50,773 nucleotides of DNA, from contig UQUV01000020.1 in assembly GCA_900544305.1 (NCBI GenBank), positions 1 through 50,773 of the forward strand, written 5' to 3'. Position numbers and translations under genes: made by a program. Position 1 is the first letter of the stretch; each line of letters starts with the position of its first letter. Under the pieces are notes generated by a model. It searched no databases, had not been told where the DNA came from, and saw only the letters and a program-made list of their open reading frames with translations. Shown piece after piece: positions 34,183 to 42,395 of this stretch. This DNA comes from an uncultured Porphyromonadaceae bacterium. Its GTDB lineage: Bacteria > Bacteroidota > Bacteroidia > Bacteroidales > Muribaculaceae.

Positions 34183-36876
34183 ATGGTTATGCGAAAGTTT
34201 TTAGCGTTATTATTGTTGTTGACGGCTATTGGCGCTGAGGCCAAGGTTATAAAAGGAAAAATAAAGGATGCATCAACGGGAGAAGAAATCATTGGTGCTT
34301 ATGTCGCCGTAAAGGAAGCGCCGCAGGATGGCGGTATTTCGGGTTTGGACGGCAGTTATTCTTTTGAAGTGCATCGTTCGGGATGTACGCTTGTCTGTTC
34401 TTATATCGGATATAAAAAATTTGAGAAAAAAATAACCGGCAATGAGGAATCCGTGGACATTAATCTGGTAAGTGAGGCCAATCAGTTGTCGGAGGTTGTC
34501 GTTATCGGACAGAACAGCGGACGAACGGAGGCAGCGGCCCGCGGCATCGAAAAGGAATCGATGAATGTGGTGAACGTGCTGAGTTCGAAAGCCATGGAAC
34601 TGTCGCCTGACCAGACGGTGGGTAATGTGATTCGCCGTATGTCGGGTGTGACGATTGAAAGAAACAATACCGGAGAGGGACAGTATGCCATTCTTCGCGG
34701 CATGGACAAACGGTACAACTATACGCTGGTCAACGGAGTGAAGATTCCGAGTCCTGACAATAAAAACCGTTTTGTGCCGCTCGATATATTCCCTTCGGAA
34801 CTGCTCGACCGTCTGGAAGTGCACAAGTCGTTGACTGCCAATCTGGAAGGTGACGGTATCGGCGGTGCTGTCAATCTGGAAATGAAAGATGCTCCTCGGG
34901 AACGCCAACTGACGTTTAATGTGGCTACGGGTTACAGTGCGCTGTTTTTCGGAAATGATTTCCAGTCGTTCCGAGCTTCTGACATCAACCGCAAGTCGCC
35001 GAATGAAATCAAGGGTATGGATGCGCCTGTCAGCATGAGCGACTTTACGACTTCCAATCTTCATATGACTAACAAGACGGCATTGCCCGACATGGTGGCA
35101 GGATTCTCCTATGGTGACCGCTTTTTGGACGATCATCTGGGGGTGATGGTGGCTGCAAGTTTCAACAATAGCAGCCGCGGCAAGGACAGTGAACTCCACT
35201 ATCAGCCGGGTTCGACCTACACGGGTGTGACTCATCGTTTCTACTCTGAACAGCAGATGCGTCTGGGCACTCACCTGAAACTGGACTACTATCTTTCGCG
35301 CGACCATAAATTTACGCTCTATGGCGGTTATATGGATATGCGCAACGCTCAGGTGCGTGATGCAGCCAATCCGGAATGGGAAAAAATCAGAATGCGCTGG
35401 AATCGTCAGTACATTTTCAATTCAACCATGAAGGGCGAGCACGGATTTCTCTACAATCATGCGCTGAAATTGAAATGGTCGGCAGTGGCATCGAAAGCCT
35501 ACAACGAAACGCCTGACAATGCAGAAATCAATCTGACAACGGCGAGCAACGGCATGCAGACCGTTTCGAGAAGCGGCACAACCCGCCGTTGGGAGCACAA
35601 CTCCGACCGCGATTTTGCCGGCTATGTGGATTTGTCCTATCTCTGGAAACTGACATCTGCTTCTTCGTTCAATTTTGCCGTGGGTGGAATGTTCCGCGAC
35701 AAGCAGCGTACAAGTTTCTTTAATGAATATTTCTTCAGTCCGAGCGCTTCCAACCTGTCGCAGATGAGGGGCCGTGACTGGAATAACTTCGACGAAATTC
35801 AGTGGGATGTGCGCCGTTACGGTTCGTTGAGCGACCCTCTCAACTATGACGCTTCCGAGCAAATCGGTGCCGGCTACGGTTCTGTGAAATTCATTTCCGG
35901 AAAGATGGAGGCAGTGGCCGGACTGAGAGTGGAGCATACCGACCAGGGCTACTATCTGCATTACGCTACTGACGGTGCCCGCAACGAAGGCAGTCAGATT
36001 TATTACGACGTTCTGCCGGATGTGCATTTCAAATACGATGTCCACAAGAATGCAAAACTTCATGCTTCCTACTATCGCGGTATCAACCGTCCGAGCTTCT
36101 TTGAAATTGTTCCTTACAAAATCATCAATGAGGACTATAGCGAACGCGGTAATCCGGACTTGAAACATACGGTGGCCGACAACTTTGACTTGCGCTACGA
36201 ATACTTCCCCGGTTCTTCCGAACAATTCATGGTAGGACTTTTCTACAAGTCCATTAAAAACCCGATTGAGTACGGTTTTGATTCGAGCGGTCAGGATTTG
36301 TACTTCACGCCGAACAACTACGGAACGGCAAGAAACCTGGGTGTGGAAATTGATGTGATGAAGTATTTCAGATGGTTTGGAGTAAAGGCCAACTATACGT
36401 TTACCAATTCAAGAATCACAACACAGAAGACGGCAATGGTGGAACAGACGGATGCCAACGGCGATGTGACAACCGTAACCCGCGAAGTGCAGCAGACTCG
36501 TCCGTTGGCAGGACAGGCGGCTCACATGGCCAACCTTTCGCTCCTTTTGCGCGACAGCAAATACGGTTGGGATGCGCAGATTGCCGGAGGATATACGGGT
36601 AAACGCCTTTCGGAGGTTTCGAAATACTACAACGACGATATTTGGGAAGCAGGATATTTTCAGTTGGACCTGTCGGTTGAAAAGACATTCAACAAGCGTT
36701 ACTGCCTCTTCCTGAAAGCCAATAACCTGCTGGACAGTGAGTTGGTGCGCTACATTCCGTTCAACAGCCAGAATGAAAATTTCCCGGAAAAACTCAAGCG
36801 CTGTAAGAACGGCATTCTGGAACGTACGGAACGCACGGGACAGACAATCGTCATAGGTTTCCGATTTAAATTGTAA
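34183..36876 (+). CDS. TonB-dependent outer-membrane receptor (non-SusC type)
   Basis: The product is 897 residues with a signal peptide (about 1-20). A carboxypeptidase-regulatory-like domain (about 21-105) precedes the plug (about 110-240, DQTVGNVIRRMSGVTIERN) and the barrel, which ends VIGFRFKL. It is shorter than SusC proteins and has no SusD gene beside it. It is instead followed after 37 bp by a beta-helix lipoprotein gene and then a phosphoesterase gene. The ligand is unknown; a phosphorylated compound is a guess from the neighbours. Confidence 0.9.
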   Translation: MVMRKFLALLLLLTAIGAEAKVIKGKIKDASTGEEIIGAYVAVKEAPQDGGISGLDGSYSFEVHRSGCTLVCSYIGYKKFEKKITGNEESVDINLVSEANQLSEVVVIGQNSGRTEAAARGIEKESMNVVNVLSSKAMELSPDQTVGNVIRRMSGVTIERNNTGEGQYAILRGMDKRYNYTLVNGVKIPSPDNKNRFVPLDIFPSELLDRLEVHKSLTANLEGDGIGGAVNLEMKDAPRERQLTFNVATGYSALFFGNDFQSFRASDINRKSPNEIKGMDAPVSMSDFTTSNLHMTNKTALPDMVAGFSYGDRFLDDHLGVMVAASFNNSSRGKDSELHYQPGSTYTGVTHRFYSEQQMRLGTHLKLDYYLSRDHKFTLYGGYMDMRNAQVRDAANPEWEKIRMRWNRQYIFNSTMKGEHGFLYNHALKLKWSAVASKAYNETPDNAEINLTTASNGMQTVSRSGTTRRWEHNSDRDFAGYVDLSYLWKLTSASSFNFAVGGMFRDKQRTSFFNEYFFSPSASNLSQMRGRDWNNFDEIQWDVRRYGSLSDPLNYDASEQIGAGYGSVKFISGKMEAVAGLRVEHTDQGYYLHYATDGARNEGSQIYYDVLPDVHFKYDVHKNAKLHASYYRGINRPSFFEIVPYKIINEDYSERGNPDLKHTVADNFDLRYEYFPGSSEQFMVGLFYKSIKNPIEYGFDSSGQDLYFTPNNYGTARNLGVEIDVMKYFRWFGVKANYTFTNSRITTQKTAMVEQTDANGDVTTVTREVQQTRPLAGQAAHMANLSLLLRDSKYGWDAQIAGGYTGKRLSEVSKYYNDDIWEAGYFQLDLSVEKTFNKRYCLFLKANNLLDSELVRYIPFNSQNENFPEKLKRCKNGILERTERTGQTIVIGFRFKL

Positions 36877-36913
36877 TTTATAAAATATCAAATACATTTT
36901 AACCAATAGAATT

Positions 36914-38281
36914 ATGAAAGCTAAATCATTATTGATTGCAAGTTTGGCTGTAGTGGGTATGACTTTTACAGCCTGTGATGAAGAGCCGGGCAATCCTGGC
37001 GGAACAATCGTTGAAAATGTTGCCGGAGAAGTATCCGGTGTTTGGGAAAAAAATAGCGTGGTGAAAATTAGTGGCCATATCACAGTTCCGGAAGGAAAAA
37101 CTCTGGTTGTGGAAGAAGGCGTAAAAGTGATTTTCAGTTCTAACGGTGTAGGTGTAAGCCACACTCCGATTGAATTTATTGTTGACGGTAATCTGTACAC
37201 TCAAGGTACAAAGGAAAACCCTGTGCTTTTCTCAGTTGACGAAAGCGAACGTACGGAAAGCAACGCCTTCGCAGGCTTGTGGGGCGGTATCGTCGCTACT
37301 GACAAATGTGCCGAAATGGTTATCGACAATACGATTATCGAATATACAGGCGGTGCTGTCCTGAAGGATTCTCCGTCAGCCGTAAGAGGTATCTATGAAG
37401 CAGGCGAGGACTTTGACCCGCAGATTACAACCAAGAACGTAAACGGTAAATATGTTGTGACGAACTCCGTATTGCGCTATGGTGCTTCTGATGCCATCTA
37501 CATGATGGGAGGTAGCGGTATCATTGCCAACAATATCTTTGCCGGCAACGGCTACGACGGCGGTGAGGCTGTGAACGTGAAGGCAGGCTGTAAAGTGGAT
37601 GTGGCTCAAAACATCATGTACAGCCCGAACACTAACGGCTTGAAACTTTCAAGCTCCGGCCAGAATGACGACGGCGGCCGTGCACAGGCTCTTATCCGTG
37701 CCTACAACAACACTATCATCAATGCCGGATGGCGTCGCGACGGTGTGAAAGGAGGTTGCATCTACGTAGAAAAGAATGCTTTGGTAAGCGTGTTCAACAA
37801 TATGCTCGTCAACTGTAAGTTCAAGGCTATGACTCCGTCCTGGGAAATTCCTAACAACCCGGAAGAAGGTTATGCCGATGCTTCTGTAATCGACTACAAC
37901 TTCTATGTTGCCGGAAGCCCGGAAAGTACTTTGGACCAGGATGTGGCCGACGGTACTACCAACTCTTACTTTGGCTATACGCTTGAAAACGAAAAGTACA
38001 GCCCGAACGTTGATTTGCACAGCTTGGTAAGCGCTTCAGCCGGCGATACAAACACAGACCCGAAATTCGTGAACTTCCCGTATAATACAAATGAACTGAC
38101 CGGTTACATTTATGACGAAAACTGGGACTTCCACGTTGCTGCCGATTCTCCTGCATTGCAAGGCGCATACAGCGGAAATGACGAAAAAATGCAGCCTTAC
38201 TTCGGCGGTGGCCTGACTGTCAACGGCAAGACATATTCATCTCCGGCTCCTCAGGCTTGGTTCGGTGCATTCGGTAAATAA
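36914..38281 (+). CDS. Right-handed beta-helix surface lipoprotein
   Basis: The product is 455 residues. The signal peptide ends FTAC, giving a lipoprotein, followed by an acidic DEEPG linker. From about residue 45 on, short repeating strands (HITVPEGKTLVVEEGVKVIF, GIIANNIFAGNGYDGGEAV, AYNNTIINAGW) form a parallel beta-helix. It has no clear polysaccharide-lyase active site. It probably plays the part of a SusD-like ligand-binding partner of the TonB receptor encoded just upstream; this is inferred from position. Confidence 0.8.
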   Translation: MKAKSLLIASLAVVGMTFTACDEEPGNPGGTIVENVAGEVSGVWEKNSVVKISGHITVPEGKTLVVEEGVKVIFSSNGVGVSHTPIEFIVDGNLYTQGTKENPVLFSVDESERTESNAFAGLWGGIVATDKCAEMVIDNTIIEYTGGAVLKDSPSAVRGIYEAGEDFDPQITTKNVNGKYVVTNSVLRYGASDAIYMMGGSGIIANNIFAGNGYDGGEAVNVKAGCKVDVAQNIMYSPNTNGLKLSSSGQNDDGGRAQALIRAYNNTIINAGWRRDGVKGGCIYVEKNALVSVFNNMLVNCKFKAMTPSWEIPNNPEEGYADASVIDYNFYVAGSPESTLDQDVADGTTNSYFGYTLENEKYSPNVDLHSLVSASAGDTNTDPKFVNFPYNTNELTGYIYDENWDFHVAADSPALQGAYSGNDEKMQPYFGGGLTVNGKTYSSPAPQAWFGAFGK

Positions 38282-38316
38282 TCAACAATCAGTATAAGGT
38301 TTAAAAAGAATTTTCA

Positions 38317-39252
38317 ATGAGAAAAGGAATTGTAGCGGTATTGTTGTTGGGCGCTGTTTCTGTCGTGGCACAGCAGCGCCTCGACAACCCCGCAATGTTT
38401 GAGGATAAGCTGAATTTTTATGTAGCCAACGATTTGGGCCGTAACGGCTATTACGACCAGAAGCCTATTGCAGAGCTGATGGGAGAGATGGCCGAAGTAG
38501 TCGACCCGGAGTTTGTGCTGGCTACAGGCGACGTTCACCATTTTGAAGGTGTGCAGAGTGTCAACGACCCGCTGTGGTTGACAAACTATGAGCTGATTTA
38601 CAGTCATCCGGATTTGATGATTGACTGGTATCCGGTTTGTGGAAATCACGAATACCGCGGCAATACGCAGGCTGTCATCGACTATTCGAACGTGAGCCGT
38701 CGTTGGGTAATGCCGTCGCTGTACTATACAAAAAGTTTTGAAGAAGAAGGAGCAACGGTCCGTGTCGTTTGGGTGGATACCACTCCAATGATTGACAAGT
38801 ACCGTAAAGATACGGAGGACTATCCCGACGCTTCGAAGCAGGATTATCAACGTCAGTTGCAGTGGGTCGATTCAGTGCTGACATCTGCAACGGAGGACTG
38901 GGTAATCGTTGCCGGACATCATCCGGTGTATGCCGATACCTATAAGTCGGAAAAGGAGCGTGTAGACATGCAGAATCGCTTGGATGCCATTATGCGCAAG
39001 CATCATGTTGACATGTATATTTGTGGACATATCCACAACTTCCAGCATCTCCGCGTGAAAGGCAGCGACATTGACTATGTGGTAAACTCGGCAGGTTCGC
39101 TTGCTCGCGATGTCAAGCCGGTGGAAGGCACCGTGTTCTGCAGTGGAGAACCGGGATTCTCAGTCGTGTCGGCCGACAAAAAATCGTTGAAGCTGTTCAT
39201 GATAGATAAAAAGGGAAATGTGATTCATACAATTAGCCGAACAAAAAAATAG
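38317..39252 (+). CDS. Secreted calcineurin-like metallophosphoesterase
   Basis: The product is 311 residues with a signal peptide (about 1-18). Metal-binding motifs are in order: VANDLGRNG, LATGDVHHFEG, VCGNHEYRG, VAGHHPVY and CGHIHNFQHLR. The layout resembles the purple acid phosphatase-type branch. The first block has N-D where D-x-H is commoner, so metal use may differ. It should release phosphate from an organic phosphate outside the inner membrane. It is the last gene of the TonB receptor operon. Confidence 0.88.
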   Translation: MRKGIVAVLLLGAVSVVAQQRLDNPAMFEDKLNFYVANDLGRNGYYDQKPIAELMGEMAEVVDPEFVLATGDVHHFEGVQSVNDPLWLTNYELIYSHPDLMIDWYPVCGNHEYRGNTQAVIDYSNVSRRWVMPSLYYTKSFEEEGATVRVVWVDTTPMIDKYRKDTEDYPDASKQDYQRQLQWVDSVLTSATEDWVIVAGHHPVYADTYKSEKERVDMQNRLDAIMRKHHVDMYICGHIHNFQHLRVKGSDIDYVVNSAGSLARDVKPVEGTVFCSGEPGFSVVSADKKSLKLFMIDKKGNVIHTISRTKK

Positions 39253-39277
39253 GGTCATTTGAATCAGTGTTGCGTAG

Positions 39278-39311
39278 AAAGCAATGTTCTTTCGGGAGCA
39301 TTGCTTTTTTA
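39278..39311 (+). terminator. Terminator of the TonB/phosphoesterase operon
   Basis: Stem AAAGCAATG (39278-39286) with CATTGCTTT (39299-39307), extended by three pairs near the loop, then a T-run to 39311. Confidence 0.8.
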
Positions 39312-39325
39312 TTGATATATAATGA

Positions 39326-39357
39326 AAAAGAGGGACAAATTGCTTTGCCCCTCTTTT
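39326..39357 (-). terminator. Terminator, probably the original ino1 terminator
   Basis: AAAAGAGGG (39326-39334) pairs with CCCTCTTTT (39349-39357), with four more inner pairs. It lies 11 bp beyond the outer copy of the duplicated ino1 3' end, so it is probably where ino1 transcription ended before the cyclase insertion. Confidence 0.7.
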
Positions 39358-39367
39358 CTGTTATAAC

Positions 39368-39481
39368 TGAAAAATCGGATTAATCAATTTCTTCGTCTGC
39401 TTCGTAGCCGCCCATTTCGCGGAGTGCGTTCTTCAACATAATATATTGTTGGAAGAGGTGGTTAACCGGCACTTCGTTCTG
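39368..39481 (-). repeat. Duplicated ino1 3' end, outer copy (pseudogene fragment)
   Basis: These 114 bases match 40157-40270 with only two differences. They encode the last residues of Ino1 (NEVPVNHLFQQYIML...DEEID, stop), with Ile for Val. Upstream the frame diverges at once (TSTQNEVP against DYTQNEVP). There is no start codon for a product. The fragment is a scar of an insertion or unequal exchange. Confidence 0.9.
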
Positions 39482-39528
39482 GGTTGACGTGTATCGAGTT
39501 TTTTCAAAGAAGATTAATGTGCGAGATT

Positions 39529-40098
39529 TCAGAAAGCCTCTTGAGCGAAAATTCTGCAAGGTTTTCCACTGGAAGGATGTTTGGTTTCAATTTCTATGAG
39601 AAGTTTCACCGTCGTAAAGCCATTGAGTGGCGACAGGTAGACATTTTCAATCACGTGGCAGCCACAGCTTTCACAAAGGCGGTCCATGCAAATGTGGTGT
39701 TCTCCCTTTTTTCCAATACCTTGAGCGTCTATGACGATGAAAGCCGGATGTTTTTCCAGTATGACTGTCAGGCTTTCGTCGGTCAGTACGTTCTCGGCTG
39801 AGAAATAATCGTCTGTACCATAGCCGAGATTATCGAGATTTCCAGTGTGTAGGAGAAGTGCTTTTCCCGTCAGTTCGGGCCAGTTGTTGCATATTGAAGG
39901 TGAAGGCATCTCTTTAGTGCAGTCGACCACAAACCCGAGGATTTCATAGCTATCGTTTTCTGGTACCCGGGTGTAGCAGTCCAGATGAGTCCCTGTATGA
40001 CCTTGTGCACCAATGCTGTCGGCCTGGGTGCTGGCCCATTGCATGGCAGGGTGAGTCGTCTCTAATGTCAGATGTAGTGGTATATGCTGTTCTATCAT
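39529..40098 (-). CDS. Cyclase-family (kynurenine formamidase-like) hydrolase
   Basis: The product is 189 residues. HTGTHLD at 34-40 is the metal-binding signature HxGTHxD of the PF04199 cyclase family. The usual following PxH is replaced by CYT, so one ligand of the family pattern is missing. ALLLHTG and FIVIDAQGIG fit the rest of the fold. Related enzymes hydrolyse amides, lactones or formyl groups. The gene lies exactly between two copies of the ino1 3' end. Its ATG is only 18 bp after a strong hairpin, and no promoter is visible. It was probably acquired by insertion. Confidence 0.75.
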   Translation of the reverse strand: MIEQHIPLHLTLETTHPAMQWASTQADSIGAQGHTGTHLDCYTRVPENDSYEILGFVVDCTKEMPSPSICNNWPELTGKALLLHTGNLDNLGYGTDDYFSAENVLTDESLTVILEKHPAFIVIDAQGIGKKGEHHICMDRLCESCGCHVIENVYLSPLNGFTTVKLLIEIETKHPSSGKPCRIFAQEAF

Positions 40099-40116
40099 TT
40101 GATCATAGTGTATACG

Positions 40117-40149
40117 AGAAAAGGGCTTCTTTTTAGGAAGCCCTTTTCT
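40117..40149 (-). terminator. Terminator between ino1 and the cyclase gene
   Basis: A perfect 13-bp stem (AGAAAAGGGCTTC with its complement, 40117-40129 and 40137-40149) has a 7-nt loop. It starts 19 bp after the ino1 stop and should strongly reduce read-through into the cyclase gene. Confidence 0.8.
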
Positions 40150-40156
40150 TATTGAT

Positions 40157-40270
40157 TGAAAAATCGGATTAATCGATTTCTTCGTCTGCTTCGTAGCCGC
40201 CCATTTCGCGGAGTGCGTTCTTCAACATAACATATTGTTGGAAGAGGTGGTTAACCGGCACTTCGTTCTG
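40157..40270 (-). repeat. Duplicated ino1 3' end, inner copy (functional gene end)
   Basis: This is the 3' end of the intact ino1 gene and its stop, nearly identical to 39368-39481. The offset is 789 bp. Confidence 0.9.
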
Positions 40271-41476
40271 AGTGTAGTCGTGCATCGGGCTCTTGAGGAA
40301 GAAGCTGAGGAAGCGTTGTGTTCCGTAGCGTCCTGCACGTGCAGCCAAGTCGCTCAACAATACGAGGTCGAGGCACAACGGAGCTGCGAGGATAGAGTCG
40401 CGGCAGAGGAAGTTGATTTTGATTTGCATCGGGTAGCCCATCCATCCGAAGATGTCGATGTTGTCCCAACCTTCCTTGTTGTCGTTGCGCGGCGGATAGT
40501 AGTTGATACGTACTTTGTGGTAGTAGTCGCTGTACAAATCCGGTTGTTGTTCCGGAACGAGAATAGATTCCAAAGTAGAAAGCTTGCTGACTTCTTTTGT
40601 GTGGAAGTTAGCCGGTTCGTCGAGTACAAGACCGTCGCGGTTTCCGAGGATGTTAGTTGAGAACCAGCCTGACAAGCCGAGGCAACGTGTTCCGATAATC
40701 GGAGCGAAACCTGATTTAACCAATGTTTGGCCTGTCTTGAAGTCCTTACCTGCGATAGGCATTTTAGCCTTTTCTGCCAATTCCCACATAGCTGGGATGT
40801 CGACAGTTGTGTTAGGTGCGCCCATGATGAACGGACAGCCTTCTACCAATGCTGCGTAAGCGTAGCACATAGAAGGAGCAACGTGTTCCTTGTCGTCAGC
40901 TTTCATGGCTGCTTCCAAAGCTGCCAATGTGCCGTGTACTTTTTCGTCAACCGGAACATAGATTTCAGTTGAAGCTGCCCAAAGTACAACAACGCGGTTA
41001 ACGTTGTTTTCTTTCTTAAAGTTGCGGATGTCTTCGCGAATTTGTTCCATCATGTCCCAACGGTCCTTGCAGTTTTTAACGTTATTGCCGTCAAGACGTT
41101 TTGCATAGTTTTTGTCGAATGCCGCTTTCATCGGAACGATTTTTACCAATTCGTCCTTAACCGGCTCGATATCTTTTTCTTTAAGAACTTCGCAATTGAT
41201 TGCAGATTCGTAGGCATTAGCAGGGTAAACGTCCCATGCTCCGAAAACGATATCGTTGAGCGATGCCATCGGAACGATTTCGTTGTAGTGCAAATATTTT
41301 TTGTTCTCACCACGTCCTACACGGATTTTGTCGTATTGTGTCATTGAGCCGACAGGTTTTGCCAAACCTTTGCGGGCCATCAATACTCCAGTCATGAAAG
41401 TAGATGAAACTGCTCCCAAGCCAACTACGAGAACACCTAATTTGCCCTCGGCCTTTTTAACATTACAGTTTTCCAT
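40169..41476 (-). CDS. ino1: Myo-inositol-1-phosphate synthase
   Basis: The product is 435 residues, the usual length for bacterial Ino1. The NAD-binding start LGVLVVGLGAVSSTF, the central LWAASTEIYVP and GKDFKTGQT...GWFSTNILGN are family motifs. It converts glucose-6-phosphate to inositol-3-phosphate in the cytoplasm. It has its own promoter (41534-41563) and follows the inositol-lipid operon after a terminator. In B. thetaiotaomicron the equivalent gene sits in the BT_1522-1526 cluster. The last 114 bp are duplicated downstream. Confidence 0.95.
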   Translation of the reverse strand: MENCNVKKAEGKLGVLVVGLGAVSSTFMTGVLMARKGLAKPVGSMTQYDKIRVGRGENKKYLHYNEIVPMASLNDIVFGAWDVYPANAYESAINCEVLKEKDIEPVKDELVKIVPMKAAFDKNYAKRLDGNNVKNCKDRWDMMEQIREDIRNFKKENNVNRVVVLWAASTEIYVPVDEKVHGTLAALEAAMKADDKEHVAPSMCYAYAALVEGCPFIMGAPNTTVDIPAMWELAEKAKMPIAGKDFKTGQTLVKSGFAPIIGTRCLGLSGWFSTNILGNRDGLVLDEPANFHTKEVSKLSTLESILVPEQQPDLYSDYYHKVRINYYPPRNDNKEGWDNIDIFGWMGYPMQIKINFLCRDSILAAPLCLDLVLLSDLAARAGRYGTQRFLSFFLKSPMHDYTQNEVPVNHLFQQYVMLKNALREMGGYEADEEID

Positions 41477-41533
41477 TTGTCTTAATTAATAGTTATTGCG
41501 ATTATTGTTATTATTTCGTTATTTTGGTAGGCG

Positions 41534-41563
41534 TAAAAGTACAGTGTTTTCCGATAAAACAAA
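41534..41563 (-). promoter_or_regulatory. Promoter of ino1
   Basis: Minus strand: TTTG (41563-41560), 18 bp spacer, TACTTTTA (41541-41534, one mismatch in the last base). Confidence 0.55.
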
Positions 41564-41588
41564 AAATATTCTAATTAAATAAATAGTC

Positions 41589-41624
41589 AAAAAGGGCAAA
41601 TTATTGGTGATAATTGCCCTTTTT
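41589..41624 (-). terminator. Terminator of the pdxA-HAD operon
   Basis: AAAAAGGGCAA pairs with TTGCCCTTTTT, and TTAT with ATAA inside, over 41589-41624 with one bulge. T-runs exist on both strands, so it could work in either direction. Confidence 0.8.
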
Positions 41625-41675
41625 GCGAATATTTTGTTAATATATGTATTTATGTAGTCTGAATAGTTAATTATT

Positions 41676-42395
41676 TTAAATGAGGCTTGGTTTTATGTCT
41701 TCCAATTTCTTTATTATGGCAGGGTGCTGTACGGCGTCTTCGTCGGCTGTCCAGCCTTTGCCTTTCAGCCATGCCACTTTGCATCCGAGACTTTCCGCCG
41801 GAACGATGTCTTTTTTATAGCTGTCGCCTACGACGAGCACTTCTTCCGGCTTCAGTCCGAGGGCTTCCACTCCGAGCGCGAAGATTTTCGGGTCGGGCTT
41901 GCGTACACCGACAACGGCACTTTCGATAATAGCCTGGAAATACTTGCGGAGGTCGAAGTCCTTCAGCACGGCTTCCACATTGCCGTAGAAGTTGCTGACA
42001 AGCACCATCGGATAGCGGGCATGAACGTACTCAAGTGTAGGGCGTGCCTCTTCGATGGATTCTTTGGCCTTGCCATAGCAGTAGTCGGCAATGGCTTTGG
42101 CGTTGGTTTCGATGTCGAAGTCGGCGGGAAGTTTGCCGTTTTCCACCAGATTTCCCAACTCGATGCGCATCTTGATGAGAAGCAGGTCGTGGAAATTGTG
42201 TTCCGGCAGGATGTGGCGCACTTTTGCCAGTTCGCGTTCTGCAAAAACGTAGCATTCACGGAACTCTTCCTTGCTGACCGGCACATGGCTGAGGCAGTAG
42301 CCGTCCCAGATAATTTCGCTCCAGTGGTCGCCACGGCTGTCGATAGTACCGCCGTAGTCGAAAATCACTCCTTTTATTATATTAGTATTTTCCAT
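41676..42395 (-). CDS. HAD-family hydrolase, probable phosphatidylinositol-phosphate phosphatase
   Basis: The product is 239 residues. Motif I is IFDYGGTID (nucleophile Asp13), where the second Asp of DxD is Gly15. Motif II is VLVSNFYG, the conserved Lys lies in VGVRKPDPKIF and motif IV is VLVVGDSYKKD. Its start overlaps the end of the CDP-alcohol transferase gene by 14 bp. In B. thetaiotaomicron a HAD protein in the matching place (BT_1522) is known to dephosphorylate phosphatidylinositol phosphate. The same role is inferred here. Confidence 0.85.
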   Translation of the reverse strand: MENTNIIKGVIFDYGGTIDSRGDHWSEIIWDGYCLSHVPVSKEEFRECYVFAERELAKVRHILPEHNFHDLLLIKMRIELGNLVENGKLPADFDIETNAKAIADYCYGKAKESIEEARPTLEYVHARYPMVLVSNFYGNVEAVLKDFDLRKYFQAIIESAVVGVRKPDPKIFALGVEALGLKPEEVLVVGDSYKKDIVPAESLGCKVAWLKGKGWTADEDAVQHPAIIKKLEDIKPSLI

